From positions 1 to 9,188 of the forward strand of contig DXLM01000098.1 of NCBI GenBank assembly GCA_019414725.1: a stretch of DNA of 9,188 bases. The letters run 5' to 3'. Position 1 is the first letter of the stretch, and each line of letters begins with the position of its first letter. The stretch comes from Bacteroides sp. (GTDB taxonomy: Bacteria; Bacteroidota; Bacteroidia; Bacteroidales; Bacteroidaceae). The position numbers and the translations under genes are program-made. This document shows positions 1-5,535 of this stretch, in pieces. The notes under the pieces were generated by a model. It was not told where the DNA came from, searched no databases, and was given only the letters and a program-made list of their open reading frames with translations.

Positions 1-105
1 TTGTACCTTGCAAATTTACACACCTCATTTTTATGTAATTTAATATATCCCACTTTTACAACTTTGACAGTTTACATTAATTAACTCTTTTTATATAGCA
101 ATGCC

Positions 106-864
106 CTATGTCTGATTGCTAAAAATTGTTTTCCTATTCTCCAAACGATAACTCTTTCCTGAGAGATTGATTACTTCACAACAGTAGAGCAACCTGTCAA
201 GTAAGGCAGCAGCCACCGCTTCATCTCCCAGTTCCTCCAACCACTCCGCCAGCCCCCTGTTCGCAATAATAATGAGTGACACTTTTTCCTGAAGGGTGTT
301 AACCAGCTTGAACAATAGCAGCATATCTTCTCTCTTCAAAGGATATAATGTGACATTATCAATTGCCAGCAACCGGGCTTTCATTATCCTTTTATAGGTC
401 TTCATAGCATGTCGGGAAACATCCTTTGTCTTCAGACAGACGAGCAGATCTTCCAGGCTTATCAAGGCAGCATTGTATCCTTCTTTCACCGCCTCATGAA
501 CGAGCCCGGATGCAATGAATGTCTTTCCGGTTCCGGGACCTCCTATCAGGAGGAGATTGTATGCCCTGCTCATCCACGTGAGCTCACGCAACTCCCGAAG
601 TTGTCTGCCGTCCAGTCCTTCTGTCCGGTTGAAATCATACTCATCCAAAGTATGCCTGGCAGGGAGTCCGGCCACTTTTATTCGTGAAAGAAAGCTTTTC
701 CGGTCCCTTTCACCTACTTCTTTTGCAAGGCAGGAAAACAGAAACTCCGAATAGGTAGGCTGCTTTTCTTGTGCCTCATGTATAATCTCTGTCATGTGTT
801 CAGCCAGACTTGCCAGTTTCAGACGTCGTGCATATTCGACCAGTTCTTTTTTACGTTTTATCAT
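106..864 (-). CDS. istB: IS21-family helper ATPase IstB
   Basis: The 252-residue product is the AAA+/DnaC-like ATPase that assists the IstA transposase during strand transfer and target choice; it acts on DNA in the cytoplasm. A perfect Walker A, GGPGTGKT, lies at residues 108-115. A Walker B-like LLAIDN lies at 165-170, and a conserved LLDRLL segment near 221-226 fits the family's C-terminal helix with an arginine. Length is typical (about 245-260). The ATG at 864 lies inside the end of istA (14-nt overlap), so translation is probably coupled; no strong Shine-Dalgarno is seen, which is normal in Bacteroidales. One oddity is that the residue after the Walker B Asp is Asn170, where many IstB proteins have a second acidic residue. 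Family assignment is secure; activity is not established. Confidence 0.93.
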   Translation of the reverse strand: MIKRKKELVEYARRLKLASLAEHMTEIIHEAQEKQPTYSEFLFSCLAKEVGERDRKSFLSRIKVAGLPARHTLDEYDFNRTEGLDGRQLRELRELTWMSRAYNLLLIGGPGTGKTFIASGLVHEAVKEGYNAALISLEDLLVCLKTKDVSRHAMKTYKRIMKARLLAIDNVTLYPLKREDMLLLFKLVNTLQEKVSLIIIANRGLAEWLEELGDEAVAAALLDRLLYCCEVINLSGKSYRLENRKTIFSNQT

Positions 865-2431
865 GATTCGTGAAAATATCTTTGTAAGACTGCATCATTC
901 CGGTTTGAAACGGTGGATGCATGCTCGGTGGTTGTGAAATATAAGTGCTGCCATTTTCCGGTATCTCTCCGGAGTTTCTACGCACACACTCGCATAGATT
1001 CCTAACCGACTCCCCATTATAGATGCCCCGGTCCAGACACATGCGTATGGCTTCGACCAGCGTATGTCCGTCATAGCTCGGAATACTACGCAGGATTACT
1101 TCCAGGTTACTCCTGTAGTAGCGTTCCTTTCGCCGGCGCAGATTTTCCAGCCATAAGGCGACTTCCTTGTTATAAGATACATATATAAGGATGCGTTCCG
1201 CCAATTTCTGTGTACCGGCATTTCTGGCCCTCCGATGTTTTTCATCATATATGATCTTCCCTCTTCCCATGTTAAGAGGATGCCTGCCCAGAAGTTTTCC
1301 CGTATCTTTACTGTACAGTTCCAGACAGCCTTCAGCTTCTTGTAGCCATACTGTTGTTTCTCCACTCCGGTAGGTTCCTGAAGGAACACTGTAGTAGTTT
1401 CCCCGATACTGTACCGTATTGTCTTTACGTACATGGTATTCGGTCATGTACTCCTGCGGCGGTTGTGGAGTTCCATAATAAGGCATCATGAAATTTTTCT
1501 CCACGATAAACTCCCGGTTGGGAATCAGACGGGTGGTTCCATGTTCCTTTCCATTCCCGGTCCTTTCCAACCAAAGGCGTGCTTCTTCATTAAGCCTGTC
1601 TATGTTATGAAAAAGTCTCCCTGAGAGAAAGTTGCCTTTTACATACTTGACTACATTCTCCACCTTTCCTTTCGATTCCGGGTCCGCTTTTCGACAGAAT
1701 ACAGGCAGGAAATGCTGCTCCTTTACGAATGATTGGAATTTTGTTGTCAGCACCAGATCTCCCAAATTCTCTCTTGATATAAGTACCCTGTCCTGGTCAT
1801 AGATTATTTTGCGGGGCTTTCCGCCGAAATACTGGAAAGCAAGTTCATGTGCGTATACTGCAAGTTCCGTATCAAAAGGCCGGCGACTGAAATGGATGAA
1901 CTTTTGCCGGGAACGTGAAAGGACTATTGCAAAGAAGTAAACTTTCACGTTACTTCCGTTTCCAACCGGTATCCATTTCTCACCAAAGTCAGCCTGTGCA
2001 TATTCCCCGTAAGGTGTATCCGGCTGTTTCTCATAATCCCGACGAACCCTGCCGTCCGAGTTCTTCCCGATACCGTATTTTTCCCTTATGCGTCCGACAA
2101 AGTTAAATACGGTCTTGCCGCATACTTGAGGGAAGTCCGGATAACATTCCCTGAGCCAGTCATGTATCCTGGCAGCAGATATATACGGATATTCTTCCAG
2201 GGTTCCGCGCACATATTCCTCATATTTTCCAAGTTTCAACTTATGTCTGCGATGAGAGTTCTGTTTCCTGATGAATTCTTCCCTGCTTATCGCCAGGTAT
2301 CGCCGTACGGTGCTTCTGTCTACGCCCAGGCATCTGCCGATCTGTGTCTTGTTGAGTCCTTTGGAACATAGTTCCCTTACCTTGTACCACATATACTGTT
2401 TATCTTTTAAAAAGCGGCTCGTAGTTTCCAT
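851..2431 (-). CDS. istA: IS21-family transposase IstA
   Basis: The product is a DDE transposase that cuts and joins the IS21 ends. Numbered from the ATG at 2431 (526 residues), an N-terminal helix-turn-helix spans about 24-46 (GLNKTQIGRCLGVDRSTVRRYL). An rve-type integrase core follows, with candidate catalytic residues D148 (YAQADFG), D212 (IIYDQD) and E258 (SKGKVEN). The C-terminal part is the beta-barrel/Mu-type region common to the family. Length fits IstA proteins of about 500-530. An upstream in-frame TTG at 2461 would add ten residues, but it lies inside the -7 promoter box and would precede the transcription start. The ATG at 2431 has the purine-rich tract AAAAAGAGAAAGA before it, so I prefer it. 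The gene overlaps istB downstream. No frameshift or internal stop is present, so the element looks intact in coding terms. Confidence 0.92.
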   Translation of the reverse strand: METTSRFLKDKQYMWYKVRELCSKGLNKTQIGRCLGVDRSTVRRYLAISREEFIRKQNSHRRHKLKLGKYEEYVRGTLEEYPYISAARIHDWLRECYPDFPQVCGKTVFNFVGRIREKYGIGKNSDGRVRRDYEKQPDTPYGEYAQADFGEKWIPVGNGSNVKVYFFAIVLSRSRQKFIHFSRRPFDTELAVYAHELAFQYFGGKPRKIIYDQDRVLISRENLGDLVLTTKFQSFVKEQHFLPVFCRKADPESKGKVENVVKYVKGNFLSGRLFHNIDRLNEEARLWLERTGNGKEHGTTRLIPNREFIVEKNFMMPYYGTPQPPQEYMTEYHVRKDNTVQYRGNYYSVPSGTYRSGETTVWLQEAEGCLELYSKDTGKLLGRHPLNMGRGKIIYDEKHRRARNAGTQKLAERILIYVSYNKEVALWLENLRRRKERYYRSNLEVILRSIPSYDGHTLVEAIRMCLDRGIYNGESVRNLCECVRRNSGEIPENGSTYISQPPSMHPPFQTGMMQSYKDIFTNHDKT

Positions 2432-2458
2432 TATGATGTCTTTCTCTTTTTGAGCCGG

Positions 2459-2466
2459 CAAAGATA
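2459..2466 (-). promoter_or_regulatory. istA promoter -7 box
   Basis: Read on the minus strand this is TATCTTTG, a match to the Bacteroidales -7 consensus TAnnTTTG, 28 nt before the preferred istA ATG. No clear -33 TTTG occurs at the right spacing, so the promoter may be weak, as is usual for transposase genes. The box overlaps the TTG that would otherwise be an alternative istA start. Confidence 0.5.
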
Positions 2467-2595
2467 AGACATTCCATTATCAGGATGAAGATGATTCAAC
2501 CCCGTAAGTGTTACATCATCTTTTCCATTTTTTCAAGGGTGAAATTACTGCTTTCAGGGGAAAGCGGAACCGATTCCAAATAATAAGATTACGGC

Positions 2596-2640
2596 ACTTC
2601 CTGTTTTGTTCTACCATTCCGGTAGAACAAAACAGGAAGT
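2596..2640. repeat. Perfect inverted repeat, 20-bp arms, 5-nt loop
   Basis: Arms 2596-2615 (beginning ACTTCCTGTT) and 2621-2640 are exact reverse complements around the loop ATTCC. No run of T follows closely on either strand (plus side GTTTCATTAC, minus side GTGCCGTAAT), so it is not a classical intrinsic terminator. It lies just beyond the expected right end of the IS21 element. It may be a protein-binding palindrome, a transcription-blocking hairpin, or part of a mobile-element end. Confidence 0.85.
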
Positions 2641-2723
2641 TTCATTACTAATAAAAAAGCAAAGAGGTTGCTGGAAGTCCTGATTGAAAGTTTTTTTATT
2701 CAACGTATTATATAGTCCATATA

Positions 2724-2777
2724 TTTCCCAATCCAAATAATGGGAAACATCCTCTCTTTACGCTTAAAGAGAGGATG
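2724..2777. repeat. Two directly abutting stem-loops
   Basis: The first stem has 7-bp arms TTTCCCA at 2724-2730 and TGGGAAA at 2741-2747 with a 10-nt loop. The second begins at the next base: 13-bp arms CATCCTCTCTTTA at 2748-2760 and TAAAGAGAGGATG at 2765-2777 with the tetraloop CGCT. Both are perfect and could coaxially stack in RNA or single-stranded DNA. No long U-tract follows on either strand. Confidence 0.75.
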
Positions 2778-2831
2778 ATAACAAACAAAACAAACAACTT
2801 TGCATCTTCACAGACACAAAATAGTCAGAGT

Positions 2832-2855
2832 ATAAATGTTCAAAAGAACATTTAT
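2832..2855. repeat. Perfect 10-bp stem with AAAA loop
   Basis: ATAAATGTTC (2832-2841) and GAACATTTAT (2846-2855) are exact reverse complements around AAAA. It is AT-rich and has no T-tract. It lies 55 bp from the tandem hairpins and may be part of the same structured element. Confidence 0.6.
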
Positions 2856-2914
2856 CAAATACAAAAGTATTATATATTATTATTCTATGCATAAAAATAA
2901 TTCACAAAAATCCT

Positions 2915-2995
2915 TTAAATAATATCTAAAAACATGTATGTCATACAGTTTGTGCCAACAAGATACAATGCCAATATAACAACCTTTTCGGTCAT
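2915..2995 (-). CDS. Possible 26-aa hydrophobic small protein
   Basis: This is a minus-strand ORF of 26 codons starting MTEKVVILAL and ending FLDII. Apart from the charged residues at positions 3, 4 and 24 it is hydrophobic or small, enough for one short membrane segment. AAAGGA lies about 6 nt upstream of the ATG, which is a better ribosome-binding site than most genes here have. The hairpins at 2832-2855 and 2748-2777 would fall in its 3' untranslated region. No convincing TAnnTTTG promoter was found upstream. An ORF this short is easily produced by chance in AT-rich DNA, so this is a candidate only. Confidence 0.2.
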   Translation of the reverse strand: MTEKVVILALYLVGTNCMTYMFLDII

Positions 2996-3136
2996 TATCA
3001 GTCCTTTTTTATAATACACAGACAAGCCGTTCTTTTACCATTTTGACTGTAATAAGTATAAATTCCTGAAAGTAAATATAGTAATTTACTTAAATGCATA
3101 ATAAAGTATAATATTATCATCAGTATTTATCCATAT

Positions 3137-3173
3137 AAAAATCCCCATCTTCCCATGAAAGGAAAACGGGGAT
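3137..3173 (-). terminator. Intrinsic terminator of the amidoligase operon
   Basis: On the minus strand, ATCCCC pairs with GGGGAT (3168-3173 with 3141-3146). Inner TTCC/GGAA pairs extend the stem, and it is followed by TTTTTAT (3135-3141). It begins 27 nt after the stop of the 78-codon gene and closes the two-gene operon. Confidence 0.75.
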
Positions 3174-3199
3174 GGTGTAATAATAAAGGAAACCGTCCG

Positions 3200-3436
3200 T
3201 TACATTTCTTTGGCATATCCTGTCCGAATCAAATCGGCAAGGAATTTCTCGGGCGTATCGATGGCAATCCGCACACCCGACTGCACCACATAACGTTCGG
3301 CAAAATTGTGCATATACTGTTCATCGGTACAATCGGAATCCATCCAACTGCCCACACGAAGTTCATGCACAAACTCTTTGGCGTTGCCGGCAACGATACG
3401 CTCGTCACCAGGCAACATATATGTTTTCTTATTCAT
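3200..3436 (-). CDS. Small hypothetical protein coupled to the amidoligase
   Basis: This is a 78-residue cytoplasmic protein that I do not recognise with confidence. It has no signal peptide, membrane segment or metal-binding cluster. It is mixed alpha/beta in appearance with many acidic residues, a central WMDSDCTDEQYMHNFAERY stretch, and a C-terminal helix-like TPEKFLADLIRTGYAKEM. Its ATG shares the ATGA overlap with the amidoligase stop codon, so the two are almost certainly co-translated, and an intrinsic terminator follows directly. This stoichiometric coupling suggests a functional partner. Candidate roles are the amidoligase's protein substrate, an accessory or regulatory subunit, or a fold-stabilising partner. 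These are inferences from context; amidoligase operons in other bacteria are known to include small peptides and glutathione- or glutamine-related enzymes, but nothing in the sequence proves any of them here. Confidence 0.75.
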   Translation of the reverse strand: MNKKTYMLPGDERIVAGNAKEFVHELRVGSWMDSDCTDEQYMHNFAERYVVQSGVRIAIDTPEKFLADLIRTGYAKEM

Positions 3437-4377
3437 ACGGCTAATTTTTTTGTTCTTAATTTATAATACAGTTTTTGTTTTTCCCCCAAGAAAGGAAAAT
3501 TTTCCAACCTGACTCCTGTCGGGAGTGCGCTTACAGATGCAAAGGTAATCATTCTATCCAAAAATCTCACCCAATTTTCCATCTTTGTGAAACTGATAGT
3601 TCCCGAATGCTGTCTGAACTCTACCGTTTTGTGGCGCGAATAGGCTTTAAGGTTTACTTTCATATATCTGGTTGGGAACAGATTCTGAAGTTCTTCAATA
3701 TTTCGTGCCGAGCGTATCCGTTCATCAGAGAAGCGACAGAGTGAAGTACAGAAATTATTGTTGTTTCCTCTGCGTGAAACTGGCATAAATTTATCAATCT
3801 CAATTTCGGCATGCTTATATGAAAGGAGCAGGTTCTGCCAAGTAGTGATACTGAAGTCTTCAGCACTCATGTGCACATGCAGTCCACAGCTTCCATTAAT
3901 CTTTACATTACATGCATCCAAAACCCAACAGACTTTTTCCAGTTCTTCCAATCCGTCTTCTCCTACCAATATAGGGCTTACGAGCTCAAATGTGTCATTC
4001 CCGTTCAGACTGCTATCCGTAACCAGTTTCCAACGTGAACGCAAATGGTGGTTGTATGCTTCACTGTTCACTTCGATGCCCGCCTCTCTCAATTCGTGAA
4101 CGAGCCGTTCACGTGTGCAGTTATATGCCTCTATCTCGACACCGAATTTTCTTCTGAAAGAATAATCCAAATCCGGTACAGTAACTGCGGAAGTCCGAGC
4201 TGCAGGTAGCAATCCTTCATCCCTCATTTTCTTATATACATTCCACACGAATCCACGATTTCCACGAGTAACGAGCTCTGCTATTTCCCGGTGAGTAAGG
4301 CCGAGCAGAAGAAGTTTACGTATCTTCGACGTCTTTGTTCCAGCTTCTGCTAAAATGTTTCTAATTTCTTCATTCAT
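3433..4377 (-). CDS. HTH-fused amidoligase family protein (COOH-NH2 ligase)
   Basis: The 314-residue product belongs to the amidoligase family (glutamine synthetase/gamma-glutamylcysteine synthetase fold), enzymes predicted to use ATP to form amide bonds between carboxyl and amino groups of small molecules or proteins. Residues about 16-50 form a helix-turn-helix-like segment (LTHREIAELV). The catalytic domain then shows the expected order of motifs: FGVEIEA (78-84), a DSSL turn (121-124) leading to FELVSP (130-135), GLHVHMSAED (165-174), and VEFRQHSGT (252-260). These supply the acidic and His residues that would bind metal-ATP and substrate. No key residue is obviously missing. It is transcribed from its own TTTG-N20-TACCTTTG promoter, divergently from btgA, and is followed by the overlapping 78-codon gene. 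The fused N-terminal domain may bind DNA or a partner. The substrate is unknown. Confidence 0.85.
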   Translation of the reverse strand: MNEEIRNILAEAGTKTSKIRKLLLLGLTHREIAELVTRGNRGFVWNVYKKMRDEGLLPAARTSAVTVPDLDYSFRRKFGVEIEAYNCTRERLVHELREAGIEVNSEAYNHHLRSRWKLVTDSSLNGNDTFELVSPILVGEDGLEELEKVCWVLDACNVKINGSCGLHVHMSAEDFSITTWQNLLLSYKHAEIEIDKFMPVSRRGNNNNFCTSLCRFSDERIRSARNIEELQNLFPTRYMKVNLKAYSRHKTVEFRQHSGTISFTKMENWVRFLDRMITFASVSALPTGVRLENFPFLGEKQKLYYKLRTKKLAV

Positions 4378-4406
4378 AACGTGTTATTCCCTTTATTATC
4401 ACATAT

Positions 4407-4438
4407 CAAAGGTAATGATTTTTCTCTGTTTGTCCAAA
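4407..4438 (-). promoter_or_regulatory. Promoter of the amidoligase operon
   Basis: On the minus strand, -33 TTTG (4435-4438) is separated by 20 nt from -7 TACCTTTG (4407-4414). This is a near-ideal Bacteroidales promoter. Transcription would start near 4400, about 25 nt before the amidoligase ATG. Confidence 0.75.
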
Positions 4439-4563
4439 TTACACACAGTTCTTTATCAGTGAATTAGCTTACTTTTGCTTCTGCTAATAATTGTATCCGT
4501 CTTCCTTTCAAGGGGGGAGTTTACACGCTGTTTTCATCTGTTTCCATGCATTTACTGCCATTT

Positions 4564-4742
4564 CCCATTTGTCACTTTCTTTCATGGGTGGGGCCTTCGG
4601 ATTGTACGACTGTTCCGAAGTGCTTCCGGGGCTTTGTGGCTTCCCGGGGCTAAGGGGCTGAAAGTCCCTTAGTGAATTCCTGATAAGGAAGAGCAAGAGG
4701 AGTTCCCGCACGCGAGAACCTTAATCGACGCAAAGCGTTGAT
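4564..4742. other. Hairpin-dense block, candidate transfer origin (oriT)
   Basis: A GC-richer island in AT-rich DNA just upstream of btgA. It contains CTTCGGA/TCCGAAG (4595-4601 with 4614-4620) and a CTAAGGG/CCCTTAG stem (4650-4656 with 4666-4672) extended inward by a G-T and a C-G pair. It also contains GTTC/GAAC (4702-4705 with 4716-4719) and ATCGACGC/GCGTTGAT (4724-4731 with 4735-4742) with one G-T pair and an AAA loop. CCGGGGCT-type words repeat near 4627, 4643 and 4653. Inverted repeats next to the mobilization genes are typical of oriT, and BtgA of pBFTM10 is known to bind the oriT beside its gene. The nic site cannot be placed. No ORF here looks real. Confidence 0.4.
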
Positions 4743-4887
4743 GAATAAACAATTACATGTAGCTACTATTTACTTGAACATATACAAACGTAAACAAAAG
4801 GAATTTATAGTGCTGATTTAAAAATAATTGTACCGTCAACTTTCAGTAAACTTCTTGTAAACGACGTGGCATTTTGCTAATTTTCAG

Positions 4888-4901
4888 TATATTATAATAT
4901 A
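4888..4901. repeat. 14-bp AT palindrome upstream of the btgA promoter
   Basis: TATATTATAATATA is a perfect palindrome ending 26 bp before the -33 box. It may be an operator, a BtgA site or a melting region. GTAAAC words at 4790, 4846 and 4857, the last two 11 bp apart, lie nearby. Perfect AT palindromes of this size also arise by chance. Confidence 0.4.
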
Positions 4902-4927
4902 TTATCCTGATTGAGTAGGTGTAGCGC

Positions 4928-4958
4928 TTGACATCCAACAACCTTATATTTACCTTTG
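4928..4958 (+). promoter_or_regulatory. btgA promoter
   Basis: TTGACA (4928-4933) serves as the -33 element and TACCTTTG (4951-4958) matches the TAnnTTTG -7 box with 17 nt between them. The expected start near 4965 leaves a leader of only about 20 nt before the btgA ATG. Its -7 octamer is identical to that of the divergent amidoligase promoter. Confidence 0.75.
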
Positions 4959-4983
4959 TCTCAGAAACTTAATCAGTGACAAA

Positions 4984-5535
4984 ATGTATACAAACAAAGA
5001 AAACTCTACCAAATTGATCCGAATTTCTCCAAGCGTAAAAAAACGCTTGGAAATCTTTCAGGCCGGTGATACCCCCAACCTGTGCATTGACAGGATGATT
5101 ACTTTTTTTGAAATTACCGGATATAATCCGCGTTATGCTTCCAAGAATCCGACAGCATTGGTGGAGAAACGGATTGAGGATCTCGTCAAAATAGTAAAGT
5201 CTCAGGAACGAGATATATTCAAGCCTATTCTTGAAAAAATGTCCAATATGAATAGTGGTCTTCAGGATGCTCCCGATTATGCCCGCTTGATGAATGAGAT
5301 ACGTGATCTCAAGGAGAAGAACCGCCAGCTCCAACAACAGGTTTCTGAAAACGAAAAGGCGGTGTCCGATGATAATGCCGGGTACGCGGACAAACTCAAA
5401 CGCCTGGCCGAACTTGTCAAATACCAGCTCAACCCCGACAGGTTTGTGAAAGTAAAGTTCAGCGATGAGGTCAAGATACCCATTAACACCCTGCAGCTGC
5501 TCATCAAGAAGATTGACGAGGAATATGTACTGTAA
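4984..5535 (+). CDS. btgA: BfmA/BtgA-family mobilization protein
   Basis: The 183-residue product resembles BtgA, the oriT-binding accessory protein of Bacteroides mobilizable elements, which helps load the relaxase onto the transfer origin. The N-terminal 45 residues (STKLIRISPSVKKRLEIF onward) look like a ribbon-helix-helix DNA-binding segment: a short strand then two helices. Residues about 98-147 are a heptad-like coiled coil rich in Glu, Lys, Gln and Leu, suited to dimerisation. The C-terminus is a short alpha/beta tail. It starts 26 nt after a good -7 box, and its last 11 nt overlap btgB in another frame, so the two are translationally linked. The length and gene pairing match the family. 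Assignment rests on resemblance and on the btgB neighbour. Confidence 0.82.
   Translation: MYTNKENSTKLIRISPSVKKRLEIFQAGDTPNLCIDRMITFFEITGYNPRYASKNPTALVEKRIEDLVKIVKSQERDIFKPILEKMSNMNSGLQDAPDYARLMNEIRDLKEKNRQLQQQVSENEKAVSDDNAGYADKLKRLAELVKYQLNPDRFVKVKFSDEVKIPINTLQLLIKKIDEEYVL

Larger units (their letters stand above)
106..2466 (-). mobile_element. IS21-family insertion sequence (istA-istB), ends unresolved
   Basis: Two overlapping minus-strand genes, an integrase-fold transposase followed by its AAA+ helper, are the diagnostic layout of IS21-family elements. The coordinates given are the minimum supported extent, from the istB stop to the istA -7 box. The true ends must lie in about 1-105 (or left of the window) and about 2467-2640. 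I looked for matching terminal repeats between these flanks and found none that convinced me. The left flank contains three TTTACA-type words that could belong to the multiple terminal repeats typical of IS21. No target-site duplication could be identified. Confidence 0.85.
2467..3136. other. Non-coding AT-rich region rich in stem-loops
   Basis: This stretch between the IS21 element and the amidoligase operon has no ORF that resembles a known protein. The left 130 bp or so probably include the right end of the IS21 element. The rest holds several perfect stem-loops listed separately (2596-2640, 2724-2747, 2748-2777, 2832-2855), a weaker 7-bp stem (arms 3071-3077 and 3084-3090), and a 26-codon minus-strand ORF. 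Its function is unknown. The hairpins could be a non-coding RNA, single-strand DNA structures used in transfer or replication, or remnants of mobile-element ends. Confidence 0.6.

Noticed and set aside
1..105. Terminal inverted repeat of the IS21 element beginning with TGTA near base 2
   Set aside because: The words at this end do not match the reverse complement of the region upstream of istA well enough to call a repeat pair.
2596..2855. CRISPR array or retron RNA
   Set aside because: The repeats are inverted, not regularly spaced direct repeats, and no Cas or reverse transcriptase gene is in the window.
2775..2894. Plus-strand ORF of 39 codons beginning MITNKTNNFA just after the tandem hairpin
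   Set aside because: Its ATG lies in the hairpin arm with AGAGG directly adjacent, too close for a ribosome-binding site. The composition is simply that of AT-rich DNA and no motif is visible.
3155..3466. Plus-strand ORF of 103 codons
   Set aside because: It is opposite the 78-codon gene, which has the promoter, ATGA coupling and terminator. It also crosses that terminator, so it is an antisense shadow.
4508..4711. Minus-strand ORF of 67 codons in the divergent region
   Set aside because: It lies across the candidate oriT hairpins, has low-complexity Pro/Ser-rich content and no promoter or recognisable motif.
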